18,816 nucleotides of DNA from CAVSPO01 sp963730005. GTDB lineage: Bacteria; Actinomycetota; Actinomycetes; Propionibacteriales; Propionibacteriaceae. The position numbers and the translations under genes were made by a program. Positions 7,821 through 16,430 of the stretch are shown here, one piece after another (the stretch's first letter is position 1; each line of letters begins with the position of its first letter). The notes under the pieces were generated by a model. It searched no databases and was not told where the DNA came from. It saw only the letters and a program-made list of their open reading frames with translations. The DNA is taken from contig CAVSPO010000026.1 of the NCBI GenBank assembly GCA_963730005.1, positions 1-18,816 on the forward strand, written 5' to 3'.

Positions 7821-8428
7821 TCACAGACGTACTTGTCGCCGTGGCGGGTGTGCCGCCACACGTGCTCGTCGACGCCGAGCACGTGGACGCCGTCGAAGCG
7901 GTGCGGGTCGTTGATCAGCACGCGTTTGCCTTCGGCCAGCACGGCGTCGTTGGCGGTGTTCCACGACACGGCCAGCCCTTCCGCGACCCGGGCGACGGTG
8001 AGGTGGGCCACCACGATCCCCCCAAGCGCCCACCGCAACGCCGTCCGGGACAGCTTCGAGCGGGGCTCGGCGGCTTGGGAGGTGTCCTGGCGCCACACGT
8101 GACCACACCCACTGCAGCGGTAGCGGCGCACCGTGACCAGCAGCGTGGTGGGCCGCCACCCGAACGGTTCGTGCGCCAACCGCCGGACCACCGTGTCCCG
8201 CGGCACGCCTTCGCAGCCGCACCGGTGGCACCAGTCGTCCGGTGCGACGACCCGGCACGCGAGCACCGCCCGCCGAGCTTCGACCTGCTGCCCGACGACC
8301 TCCAGCCCGAGCTCGTCGAGGCGAGTGAACGTGGTCAGGTCGGAACGCTCAAGGTAGCGTGGAGCACGTCGAGGTCTTCCGGATGGGCAGTGTGAGAACT
8401 TCCATCTTCGGGAGACCTCGACCCTCAA
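7709..8428 (-). pseudogene. Truncated ISL3-family transposase
   Basis: Residues about 28-201 match the N-terminal half of an ISL3 transposase: a zinc-binding region (CHRCGC, then CSGCGHVWRQDTS), helix-turn-helix region (LTVARVAEGLAVSWNTANDA), and the first catalytic Asp in GVDEHVWRHTRHGDKY (Asp187). Full-length relatives exceed 400 residues, so the second Asp, the Glu and the C-terminus are lost; similarity stops at about 7826 and the last 38 codons read as unrelated sequence. The true start is uncertain: the first 25 or so residues are atypical and initiation may be nearer 8350. Not expected to be active. Confidence 0.8.
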
Positions 8429-8819
8429 CTCGGCACCGACGCGCCGTCCCCTGTCACCTCGTCTCTACACCCTCAAATGTGATGAGCCGCCAAACTGCTG
8501 GGATGGCATCGTCATGGAGGCCATCCTCGCAGCGCCCTCGATAGTGCGCGGCTCTGCGGCGCACCAATCTGCGGTCAGTGCGGGTCGACCTTGCCAGTTT
8601 GACGACTGCTCAGTCTCGCCTCCCGCGCTCTTCAGCCGAGCCGATCAAGATGATCGCCGGGGGCTGCCCCCCGGCTCGAACTTCTGGTCTCCGGCGCGAC
8701 CTGAGGTGGAGCGGTTGCGAGCAGCGCGTTCAGCCCCCCACTCCTGACTGCCCAGACTCCCGCCCAGTCCCGCATACCGGCCCCCAGTTGCCCCTGAGCC
8801 GGCGCTGGCAAGGGTATGT
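8429..8819. other. Non-coding stretch between the IS remnants and the transfer operon
   Basis: No frame here reads like protein on either strand. The part next to 8430 may include the ISL3 end, but no matching inverted repeat was found. One strong hairpin stands out, GCCGGGGG-CTGC-CCCCCGGC at 8656-8675; it lacks a following T run, so calling it a terminator would be speculative. The rest, to 8819, shows nothing I can name. Confidence 0.5.
8656..8675. other. GC-rich stem-loop, 8-bp stem and 4-nt loop
   Basis: GCCGGGGG and CCCCCGGC pair perfectly around CTGC. It could end transcription from the insertion-sequence side or form an RNA structure in the leader of the transfer operon. There is no U tract on either strand. 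Confidence 0.45.
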
Positions 8820-8844
8820 CCCCGAACTTTCTGAAATTTCGGGG
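8820..8844. promoter_or_regulatory. 25-bp near-perfect dyad (candidate operator)
   Basis: CCCCGAA-c-TTTC-t-GAAA-t-TTCGGGG is symmetric except for one mismatched pair. It lies about 140 bp upstream of the sigma-like gene. Dyads of this length in an otherwise gene-free stretch are commonly repressor sites, and the operon's first gene encodes a DNA-binding protein. No clear -35/-10 pair was found between here and the gene. A direct repeat of CCTGTGGA occurs at about 8884-8891 and 8907-8914. Confidence 0.45.
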
Positions 8845-8946
8845 AAACGCTGCGTTGACTAGGCGTTGCGCTTCTGCGTTCCCCCTGTGGAGAGCCGAAA
8901 TTGGGCCTGTGGAAGAACGTAAATGACTACGTGCGACGACCACCTT

Positions 8947-8971
8947 TTCCGTGAGATTCCACCTCACGGAA
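8947..8971. promoter_or_regulatory. 25-bp dyad overlapping the ribosome binding site
   Basis: TTCCGTGAG-ATTCCAC-CTCACGGAA has perfect 9-bp arms around a 7-bp centre. Its right arm overlaps the Shine-Dalgarno (GGAAGGA, 8968-8974) of the gene starting at GTG 8982. It could be an operator on DNA or a hairpin that hides the ribosome site in RNA. The 9-7-9 layout equals that of the iteron-like units at 18384-18548, and the inner GTGA is shared. Confidence 0.55.
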
Positions 8972-8981
8972 GGACAGACTC

Positions 8982-9764
8982 GTGCCCAATCTCTATCAGG
9001 CTCTTGGCCTGCAGGAACTGCTGGATTCCGCTGACGTTTGCCTGCCGGGTTGGGGGTTGTGTCATCCCGACCTTGGCCCGCTGCTGTCGCTGGAGGACGT
9101 TGATCGGGCCAGCCGAACCGGCTCGCCTACGGCGCGCAATGAGGTGCTGCTGCAGCTCGCCCTGCTCGGACGGGAGGGCGGCGCCGGCGACCGCGAGGCG
9201 GCGGCGGTCTTGTGTCACCTTCTGGCTCCGGGCGTGATCGCCAAGCTGGGACCGATGCGGCTGCCGGTCAGCTCGAACGAGGTTGACCGCCTGGCGGCGC
9301 AACATTTGTGGATCCAGTGCCGTACGTTCCCTTGCGAGGCCCAGCCCAAGGTGGCCCCCACGATCCTCTGGAATGTCCGCCGCGCGGTGTTGGCGGAACT
9401 GGGTATCGAGGATCGGGTTCGTGGTGACCTGACGTGGGCTCACACGAGGGTCTTCGATCAGTCGGATCTTGAGGCCTTCGCTGGTGAGCCCGAGTCGTTC
9501 CCGGAGCCCGGCGAGGAGTTGGCGGAGCTGCTGGAACGGGCACAGGCCGACCACGTGATTACCAGTGAGCAGGCGCTTCTGTTGGTCACGTTGGTGCGGG
9601 TGGCAGAGCACATGGCCATCAAGCGCGTCACCACACACGGTCTGCTCTCGGCCGATGTGTCCCAACAGGTTGGCCAACAGCTCGGGTGGGGTGCCAGCAC
9701 CGTCCGCAACAAGGTCGGACTGACCTTGGATGCCTTACGCCAGGCGACCCGCAAAGCCAGCTGA
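8982..9764 (+). CDS. Sigma-factor-like DNA-binding protein, first gene of the transfer operon
   Basis: 260 residues from GTG 8982, which has a strong Shine-Dalgarno 7 nt upstream. The middle region (about 103-140, with LAAQHLWIQCR and LWNVRRAVLAEL) resembles a sigma region 2-like helical block, and the C-terminus (about 193-256: ITSEQALLLVTLVRVAEHMA ... VGQQLGWGASTVRNKV) looks like a region-4-type helix-turn-helix. A sigma-like or sigma-derived regulator is therefore likely, but it is not a standard ECF sigma factor by sequence. It heads the conjugation operon, so it probably controls it, perhaps binding one of the two dyads just upstream. The exact family was not recognised. Confidence 0.7.
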   Translation: MPNLYQALGLQELLDSADVCLPGWGLCHPDLGPLLSLEDVDRASRTGSPTARNEVLLQLALLGREGGAGDREAAAVLCHLLAPGVIAKLGPMRLPVSSNEVDRLAAQHLWIQCRTFPCEAQPKVAPTILWNVRRAVLAELGIEDRVRGDLTWAHTRVFDQSDLEAFAGEPESFPEPGEELAELLERAQADHVITSEQALLLVTLVRVAEHMAIKRVTTHGLLSADVSQQVGQQLGWGASTVRNKVGLTLDALRQATRKAS

Positions 9765-9776
9765 ATCCAACGCGGG

Positions 9777-9808
9777 TGAGCAGGAACAGCCCGCTGGTGG
9801 CTTGTGGT
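9777..9808 (+). repeat. Copy 1 of a 32-bp repeat
   Basis: TGAGCAGGAAC, 11 nt, then GGCTTGTGGT. The same two blocks with the same 11-nt gap recur at 18770-18801. Here the repeat sits between the sigma-like gene and the next small gene, just ahead of its ribosome binding site. Function unknown; a promoter, leader or protein site are all possible. Confidence 0.6.
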
Positions 9809-9828
9809 GATGTGGGAAGGAGTGTCAG

Positions 9829-10026
9829 GTGAACCAGACCGAAATCGACCGCCTTGTCAGGCTGGCCGGTGGCGAGGACCAGGCGGTTCAGCGGTTGGAG
9901 AGTGCGATTGGTGAGCTGCGGGCCGTCAGAGACGCCCAAGCTCGCCTGCAGCAGCTGCCGGCGGACGATCTCCGGCGTGCGCTCGAGTCGCGGAGTCGGG
10001 TCCTCTTGCGGGTGGTCGGGTCGTGA
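9829..10026 (+). CDS. Small charged, probably coiled-coil protein
   Basis: A 65-residue protein from GTG 9829 with AAGGAG at 9817-9822. It is almost wholly helical in look, with regular Leu/Ile/Val spacing (IDRLVRLAGGEDQAVQRLES, then LRRALESRSRVLLRVV), so it may be a coiled-coil or oligomerising protein. No family is recognised. Its TGA overlaps the GTG start of the next gene (GTGA, 10023-10026), which links it to the transfer operon. Confidence 0.65.
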   Translation: MNQTEIDRLVRLAGGEDQAVQRLESAIGELRAVRDAQARLQQLPADDLRRALESRSRVLLRVVGS

Positions 10027-10820
10027 GTCAGGTGACGGTGCTTGAGTTGCAGCGGGCTTGGCGGGCGCTCCAGTCCGGCCAGTTCTCGGGTGCGGTCAGA
10101 CACCGGTCCGAGGTCGGTGGGTGGACGCCTGCCGAACCGGTGCTCCCGGTGCTCGGCGCGCACGCTCAGTGCGGTGCCTCGACGGTGGCGCTGGCGCTGG
10201 CGACCGTGGCTGCCCCTGCCAGGGTCGTGGAATGCGCGTCGGGCCCGTCTTGCGGGTTGGTCGGGGCGCCCAGCACCGAGATCGGCGACTGCGGCAACGG
10301 GTGGACGCGCGGGCTGCGCGCCGACGTCCTGATCGACCGCTGCCACGAGATCCTGCTCGGCGCCACCGAAGTGCCGCTACCGGCCGAGGTCAGCCAGCCG
10401 GTGTCCCGCACCGTCCTCGATGTCGGATGGGATCCGACCCACGTGCTGAGCGTCTCGTCCTGGTTGTCTTCGTGGCTGCTGGGGTCCCCGTGCGTCGTGG
10501 TGGTCGCGACAGTGAGCGTCCCGAGTCTTCGCCGGCTGGAGAACACGTTGAGCGTCCTGACCGAACCCACGTGCTTGGCCGCCGTCGTTGGGCCCCCACT
10601 CAAGCGATGGCCGAAGACCGTGACCGGAACCTTGGGCGCTCAAACGCGCCGCCTGATCGAGACGCAACGGCTGGTCAGCGTCCCGACGATCGCCTCGTTG
10701 CGGTTGGCAGGGATCACCCCTGAACCGCTGCCGAAACCGTTGCTGGCGGCCGCGGAAGACATCCTGCTCGCCGCCGAGGAACTGTCGTCAACTCCAACCC
10801 AAACCAAGAAGGACACGTGA
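10023..10820 (+). CDS. P-loop-like protein of the transfer operon (DUF6668-like)
   Basis: 265 residues from GTG 10023 (GTGA overlap). Residues 41-60 (LPVLGAHAQCGASTVALALA) look like the start of a ParA/MinD-type fold: a beta strand, a glycine loop and a helix, but the loop lacks the Walker lysine, so ATP hydrolysis is doubtful. Later strands (RTVLDVGWD at about 130; PCVVVVATVSVPSLRRLENT at about 158-177) fit a Rossmann-like domain. Small proteins of this plan occur in actinobacterial conjugative elements. The DUF6668 label is from memory of that pattern and is tentative. Likely role: a cytosolic accessory factor of the secretion system. It overlaps the next gene by GTGA. Confidence 0.6.
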   Translation: MSQVTVLELQRAWRALQSGQFSGAVRHRSEVGGWTPAEPVLPVLGAHAQCGASTVALALATVAAPARVVECASGPSCGLVGAPSTEIGDCGNGWTRGLRADVLIDRCHEILLGATEVPLPAEVSQPVSRTVLDVGWDPTHVLSVSSWLSSWLLGSPCVVVVATVSVPSLRRLENTLSVLTEPTCLAAVVGPPLKRWPKTVTGTLGAQTRRLIETQRLVSVPTIASLRLAGITPEPLPKPLLAAAEDILLAAEELSSTPTQTKKDT

Positions 10821-11101
10821 TCATGACCCTGATTCCGATGCAGATTTGCCCGGTCGCCCCGCCTGGGGCGCAGCAGTACGCCGACCAGCTGACCGGCTAC
10901 GTGTTGTGGGGTGTGCTCGCCCTGTTCATCGTCGGAGTCGTTGTGTCGATCGGCGGTATCGCCATGGGACGCATACTGAGCATGCCGCACGCCAGCAAGG
11001 CCGGTGTGGTCGGCATCTTCGTCGTCTTCATCGCTGCGGTCATGTACACGGTGGTGCCGTCGATGATCGCGTCGATCACCGGGTCGGGGTGCGTGGGATG
11101 A
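10817..11101 (+). CDS. Two-TM small membrane protein, VirB2/TrbC-like by position
   Basis: 94 residues from GTG 10817 (GTGA overlap; AAGGA at 10809-10813). A second possible start is ATG 10823. After a short polar N-terminus there are two membrane helices, about 26-50 (TGYVLWGVLALFIVGVVVSI) and 62-86 (GVVGIFVVFIAAVMYTVVPS), joined by a short loop with MGRILSMPHASKAG. Small two-helix proteins at this place in type IV secretion operons are usually VirB2-like pilin or core subunits. That assignment is contextual; the sequence alone shows only the membrane topology. The stop overlaps the next start by ATGA (11098). Confidence 0.65.
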   Translation: MIMTLIPMQICPVAPPGAQQYADQLTGYVLWGVLALFIVGVVVSIGGIAMGRILSMPHASKAGVVGIFVVFIAAVMYTVVPSMIASITGSGCVG

Positions 11102-11895
11102 CCAGGCAGCTGGTGAGCGTGAAACCGTGGGGACGCGGCCGTCTGCTGGCCACCCTGGCCGGGATGGCGTTGGTCACCGTCGGGTTGCTGGTCGGGTTCG
11201 CGTTGGCGATCCACTCGGTCGCCATCCGACCTGGCTCTACCCCCTCCGCGGGCACCCAGACGCTGCCGAGTGATCAGACCGAACGCCGCGAGATGCTGGC
11301 GGCCGAGCCCATGCTGCAGGTCAGCGGGGCTGATTCCACCCAGGGTGTGCCGGCGGCGACACCGGGCCCGATGATCGAGGTCCCGGAGCCCACCAGGATC
11401 GGTGCAGCCAAGGTGCCGTCGGGCTACCCGCACACCCCGGAGGGTGCGATCGGGCAGTTGGCGGCGATCGAGGTCTCGGTGCTGACCGAGATGAGCATCG
11501 CGCGGGTCAACGAGATCTATCTCGCGTGGTCGGCTGAGGGTGCGGTTCCGGTCGATCAGTGGCGTATGACGCGGCACGTGCAGGCTTTCCTGGGGGCCGC
11601 CAAGATGGGGCAGACCCTCGATCGGGGAGCTCGGGTCACCGTCACCCCGGTGGCGGGGCAGACGAAGGCGTCCGACGGGCGGGACTGGACGATCGCCTGC
11701 GTCCTGGTGGACGTGCGTGCGGTCGTCAACTCTGAGGCACGGATGGCGTACGGATACTGCGAACGCATGCAGTGGGACGGTTCGCGTTGGGCGATCGCAC
11801 CGGGTGCCCCTCCCGCTGACGCCCCGTCGACGTGGCCGGGCACGGACCTGGCGTTCAAGGCCGGCTGGCGCACCTGGCCGCCGGCCAGGCGGTGA
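11098..11895 (+). CDS. VirB8/TcpC-like conjugal transfer protein
   Basis: 265 residues from ATG 11098. One N-terminal membrane helix (about 17-39, LATLAGMALVTVGLLVGFAL), a low-complexity Ser/Pro/Thr-rich stem (about 44-110), then a globular domain outside the membrane, starting at GYPHTPEGAIGQLAAIE, a stretch common to actinobacterial transfer proteins of this class. The plan (short cytosolic end, one TM, periplasm-like domain) fits a VirB8/TcpC-type bitopic scaffold of the secretion channel. It lies between a two-TM protein and a VirB6-like polytopic protein, as expected for a type IV secretion operon. Confidence 0.7.
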   Translation: MTRQLVSVKPWGRGRLLATLAGMALVTVGLLVGFALAIHSVAIRPGSTPSAGTQTLPSDQTERREMLAAEPMLQVSGADSTQGVPAATPGPMIEVPEPTRIGAAKVPSGYPHTPEGAIGQLAAIEVSVLTEMSIARVNEIYLAWSAEGAVPVDQWRMTRHVQAFLGAAKMGQTLDRGARVTVTPVAGQTKASDGRDWTIACVLVDVRAVVNSEARMAYGYCERMQWDGSRWAIAPGAPPADAPSTWPGTDLAFKAGWRTWPPARR

Positions 11896-11905
11896 AGGGG
11901 CAACG

Positions 11906-13401
11906 ATGATCCCCGACCCGTTCAACCCGTTCGGTGTCCTGGGCGGCGCCGCCGAACGCCTCCTCGCCGACGGCTGGACCCGGATGATGCTGTCGGTCTG
12001 GAACTCCGGGGTGTGGCTGCTGAAGGTGATCCTGCAGATGGAGAACTACTTCCTCACCCCCGACATCAGCGGTGACGGACCCGCGCAGCCGGTCTACCAG
12101 GTCACGTTGTGGATCGGGGTGACGCTGATGGTGATCATGTTGATGATCCAGCTCGGCACATCCGCGGTCCGCCGGGACGGGAAGAGCATCGGCCGCGTCC
12201 TGATCGGCGCCGCCCAGTACGTGATCGTCTGGTTCGGTTGGGTCGCCTACGGCGTCGCGATCCTCGCGGCCTGCGCAGCGTTGAACAAGGCGTTCCTGTT
12301 GACCATCTTCCGCGTCGACAACTTGGCCGCATGGGATCCGTGGGCGCCGTTCACCGGCCAGGACCTCACCGACGCTGTGATCGCCACGGTGATGGGTTTG
12401 CTCGGCCTGCTGGTGTGGCTGGCGGGGATCGCCCACCTGCTGGTGATGCTGACCCGGGCTGGTGCCCTGATCGTGTTGGCGGTGACCACCCCCATCTCTG
12501 CTGCCGGTCTGGTGTCCGAGGTGGGACGCGGCTGGTTCTGGAAGTCGTTCCGCTGGTTCCACGCCGCCGCGTTCGCGCCGGTGCTGATGACCCTGATGAT
12601 GGGCATGGGAATCCAGCTCGCCTCGGGTGCGGCGCTCGGACTGTCGGACTCCACTCAGGCGTCGATCGCCACCGCACTGCCGGCGGTTGTGATGATCCTG
12701 ACGTCGGCGGTGTCGCCGCTGGCGCTGTTCAAGCTTCTGGCGTTCACCGATCCCGGCACCAGCTCGGGGGCGGCTGTCCGGGCAGGCATGGGCGCGATCG
12801 GCGGGCTGGGTGGGCTGCTGCAGGGCGGTGGTGAGGGCGGGAGCGGGGCCGCATCCCAGGCCGACGGCAACGGCCGCTCCAGCGGTGAGGACCAGGCGGA
12901 GACCGCGAACTCGTCGCGGATGATGACTGCGGCTGGTACAGCAGCTGGACTGCTGGGGCCGGCCGGCGTGGCGGTCGGTGGTGCACTGAAGGCGTTCGGC
13001 GCGATCGGCGGCGCCGCGGCCGCGATCTCCACCGACATCAGCAACCAGATGGGTGTCGGCCACAACACCTACCAGCCCGACTCCGTCAACCCCGGACGCC
13101 ACCGCCCCGGCGGACGACCCAGTGCTGGTCAGGCTGATACGGGCAGTCAGGACGATCGCTCCGGCCCCATCGGGACCTCGACGCAGGACTCCTACAGCGC
13201 CGACGCGCAGGACACCCGGATCGTGTCCGACGCCAGCTTCGACGCCGACGATCCAGCGCAACCACCATTCTCGGACACGACCCCCAGCGCCCCCACCGTG
13301 CCGATGCCTCGGGGCGGTGGCGGCTATGCTCGCCCGCGCCTGGTGCTGGTGGGGCGGCCGGCGGATCGGCAGCACAGTCCGCGGCAGCAGCCGCAGTTTA
13401 G
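11906..13401 (+). CDS. VirB6/TrbL-like polytopic membrane protein (apparent frameshift near its end)
   Basis: From ATG 11906, with AAGGGG upstream. Several hydrophobic helices (about 62-84, 98-124, 155-185, 189-215, 220-245, 265-290), then a Gly/Ala/Ser-rich hydrophilic tail, as in VirB6/TrbL-like channel proteins. The literal frame does not stop but runs into the next gene, giving an open frame of 915 codons to 14650. In another frame the last part reads PAPGAGGAAGGSAAQS and AAAAAV, stopping at TAG 13399-13401, right before a ribosome site and GTG 13412. A single missing base between about 13315 and 13340 (perhaps in CCC 13333-13335) would restore a normal 498-residue gene. I therefore call two genes, not a fusion. 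Confidence 0.75.
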
Positions 13402-13405
13402 GAGG
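13400..13405 (+). promoter_or_regulatory. Shine-Dalgarno deciding the SCO6880 start
   Basis: AGGAGG sits 6 nt before GTG 13412, inside the uninterrupted frame that would otherwise fuse two proteins. Its presence, plus the TAG at 13399-13401, argues for independent initiation of the second protein. Confidence 0.75.
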
Positions 13406-13411
13406 ACGACA

Positions 13412-14919
13412 GTGTCAGTCAACATCTACGCCGACTACTCGCGCGACCGTGTCGGGTTCTTCTTCGGCATGTCGCTGGTCGAGTTGGTGATGCTGGCCGC
13501 CTCATCGCTGCCGGTGCTGTGGGCGATGAGCCGACAGGCGTGGGCCAGCATGTGGTGGTTCCTGCTGGTCTTCGTCATCGTCACCCTGGTGACCGTGGTG
13601 AAGGTGCAGGGCCGCTCCGCGGTCGGCTGGTTGAAGAGCGTGACGTTGTTCATGGTGGCCAGCCTGACCGGCTCGCGGGGATTCGCCTCGCGGGCCGCCC
13701 GCGGCCAGGCCGACGATCTGGACCACGCCGACCTGCCCGGCGTCCTGCAAGGACTGGAGATCCACGACGGACCACCGCACGGGCCGACCATGTCGCGGAC
13801 CGCCATCATCCGGGACCACGCCACCCGCACCTGGGCGGTCACCGCGTCGGTGGTGCATCCCGGCATCGGGATGAGCGACGCCGCCGAACGCAACCGACAG
13901 GGCGCCGGACTGGCCGGGCTGATCGACATCGCGTCGCGAGGTGAACTGATCGACGAGGTCATTTTCATGGTCCGCACCGTCCCCGACGACGGCGCAGAGC
14001 GCGGCATCTGGGTGGAACGCCATCGGATTCCCGGCCGCAGCCACTTGGCCAGCCGGATCAACGACGACCTGCGGGCCGGGCTGACTCAGGCCAGTGTCCG
14101 TACCGAGGCGTTCGTCACGTTCGTGGTGCCCGAACACCGGATGGCCAAGGCTGCCCGGGAAAGCGGCGGCGGGTTCGAGGGTCGCGCCCACCTCCTGCAC
14201 GGGTTGATGACCGAGGTCGAAACGCAGCTGGGCCGGCTGGGGGTCATCGATGTGCACTGGTTGACGTCCCCGGAGTTGGCGTTTGTGTGCCGGACCGGGT
14301 TCGGGCCGGGGGACCGGGCCGGGATCATCGAGGCGCTGGCTGCCCGCGAGAAGAACCCGGGCGTGAACGCCGACGTGCCCTGGGCGATGGCCGGGCCGAG
14401 CGGCGCCGACACAGCGGTGCGGCACTACAGCCACGACGCGTGGGAGTCAGTGTCGTCCACGATCAAACTGCCCGCCAAGGGAGCCCTGATCGGCGCGCTG
14501 GCGCCGGTGCTGACCCCGGCCGAGGCGGGGGAACGCCGCTCCTTCATGGTGGCGTTCCCATCCTCACTCAAACGGTCGCGGAACGCACCGCCGATAACGC
14601 CGAATTCGCGTCCGACATGGGTAACGAGCTGCGCCGCAAGGCCGGCGTGAAACCGAGAGCGCGGCACCGCAACGAGGCCGCCAAGGCCCACGGGATGGAC
14701 GAGAAACTCGCCCGCGGCAACTCCATGACCCGCCCGTACGCGGTTGCCACCGTGACCGTGCCGCGCACCAAGTCGATCATCGAGTACGGACGCCGCCTCG
14801 ACGCGTCCATCCGGGTGGCCGGGTTCTCGCCGTTGCGCCTCGACCTGGCCCAGGACCGGGCGTTCGCCGCTTCAACGATCCCACTCGGGGTGTGCCTGAC
14901 CCGGGACGGTGTCGCATGA
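13412..14919 (+). CDS. SCO6880-family transfer protein (one apparent frameshift)
   Basis: Starts at GTG 13412 with the family-typical VNIYADYSRDRVGFFFG, then two membrane helices (about 15-39, 46-63), and a long cytosolic domain. This family sits next to VirB4-like ATPases in actinobacterial conjugative systems and may be the VirB3/PrgI-like partner. The literal frame leaves the family sequence at 14557-14559 (CCC, after MVAFP) and stops at 14650. Adding one C restores ILTQTVAERTADNAEF and on to TGA 14917-14919, with the family's closing region (RPYAVATVTVPRTKSIIEYG). The corrected length, 502 residues, is normal for the family. The stop overlaps the next ATG (ATGA). Confidence 0.8.
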
Positions 14920-16429
14920 GGGCCCGCCGCACCAGCGACGCCCGCGACGTCGCCCACCTGATGGCCGACTTCGGGCACGAACTGCCCCGGCTGCCCGAGC
15001 CACCGGCCGCCCCGAAGGAAGCCCGGCTGTTCCGTTCCGTGCCTCGTGGGTGGGCTGAACCGGCGTGGACGCGGATGGTCGCCGGCCCCCGCCCAGGTGT
15101 CGACGTGGCGGATGGCCTCCGATCAGGCCCCCGCGCTGCGGCCGTTCATCTCCGCCCCCGGGCTGCCGCCGACTGGGGCGCAGATGGGCATCGACGTGTT
15201 GTCGGGTGGCTCGTTCTACGCCGACCCGCTGGGCTGGGTGCTCGCCTCCCAGGCGTCGGTGACCAACGCGAACGTCATGTGTTTCGGTAAGCCGGGCGGC
15301 GGTAAGTCCGCGACCAGCAAGGCGTTCCTGTTGCGGATGACCGACTTCGGGTATCGGGTGCTGATCCTCGGCGACCCGAAGGACGAGTACGAACCCATGT
15401 GCCACGCGTTGGGGTGGAACCGTTCGTCATCGGCCACGGGCTGTCGGCGCGGATCAACCCGCTCGACTTCGGCCCGCTCGGCAGGGGCTGGGCCCAGCTG
15501 CCGGCAGACGAGGCGCAACGGCGCTCCGCCGTGGTGTTCCGGCGCTGGCTGACCCTGATCCGCGGCCTGGTCGGGTCCCAGCGCATCGGCGAGCACCGGG
15601 TGCCGTTCGGGCCAACCGACGAGGTCGTCGTCCGCGCGGCCCTGTCCCACATCACCGGCTACACCGCCGCAGCCACCACCCTGACCGAACCGACCATCCC
15701 GATGCTGTGGCGGGCACTGGACGAACCATCCGACGGCTCGTCGCCGAGGTCCGCTACCGCGACCGGCGGCACTTCCTGGACGAGACCCGGTTGCTGCGCG
15801 ACGCCCTCGGGCAACTCGTCTCCGGAGTGTCTGGGTGGGCTGTTCGACGACCACACCACCATCCAGGTGGACTGGAACGCCCGATCCAATCCCTCAGCCT
15901 GTCCCGGCTGCAACCGCTCGGCGACGAAGCGGTCGGAATCGCGCTCACCTGTCTGAGCTCCTGGGGCCGGGCCATGCGGGAAGTCGCCCAACCCGGCGAC
16001 CTACGCATCACCGTCCGCGACGAGGCCTGGAAACAACTCCGGCTCGGCGTCGAAGCCGTCAAGAGCTTCGATGGAGACCTGCGGCTGTCCCGCACGGACG
16101 GCGAGGTTCAGTGGTCGGTTGCCCACAAACCGTCCGACCTGCTGTCCGCAGGCGACGCTGGCTCGCAGGCGGCCACCATCGCCAAAGATCTGCTGCATCT
16201 GGCCGACATCAAGATCCTGCACGGTCAGGACGACGGGGTCGCCGACGAACTGGAACAGCTGCTCGGGCTGGGCCCGATCGCCCGGGACGTCATCACCGGC
16301 TGGGCCAGGCAACGACCTGGACGTGCCCTGTGGTTGGTCGGCAAACACATGTACAAAGTGGCGACGGTGCTCCACCCCCTGGAGGCCAACCTCACGTTTA
16401 CCAACTCGGCCATCCAGTCAGCTGCCTGA
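14916..16429 (+). CDS. VirB4-like secretion ATPase (five apparent frameshifts)
   Basis: Read across three frames, the gene gives a continuous VirB4-type ATPase of about 504 residues: N-terminus MRARRTSDARDVAHLMADFG, Walker A FGKPGGGKSATSKAF (about 121-135), Walker B-like LRITVRDEAWKQLRLG (about 362-377), and a C-terminus ending VLHPLEANLTFTNSAIQSAA. It should power substrate transfer or pilus assembly at the membrane. Five 1-nt indels are needed: extra C in 15086-15090; missing G in 15411-15414; missing base near 15726; extra G in 15824-15825; missing C in 15880-15882. Each restores family-like sequence at once and no in-frame nonsense is needed, which points to sequencing error or very recent damage. 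Starts in an ATGA overlap; stop TGA 16427-16429. Confidence 0.75.
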
Positions 16430-16430
16430 G

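Noticed and set aside
7763..8395. 210-codon + strand frame opposite the ISL3 transposase
   Set aside because: The - strand carries clear ISL3 motifs; the + frame reads as antisense.
8855..8860. TTGACT as a -35 promoter box for the transfer operon
   Set aside because: No acceptable -10 element at 16-18 bp spacing.
8632..8967. 111-codon - strand frame in the control region
   Set aside because: No ribosome site, no family look, and it runs through both dyads and the upstream hairpin.
11855..13375. 506-codon open frame on the - strand opposite the VirB6-like gene
   Set aside because: Composition is His/Gly/Arg-rich antisense of a GC-rich gene, with no motif and no start context; the + strand holds the membrane protein.
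13412..15882. Programmed ribosomal frameshifting as the explanation of the frame changes
   Set aside because: Shifts go in both directions at many non-slippery sites with no consistent stem-loop; indels explain them better.
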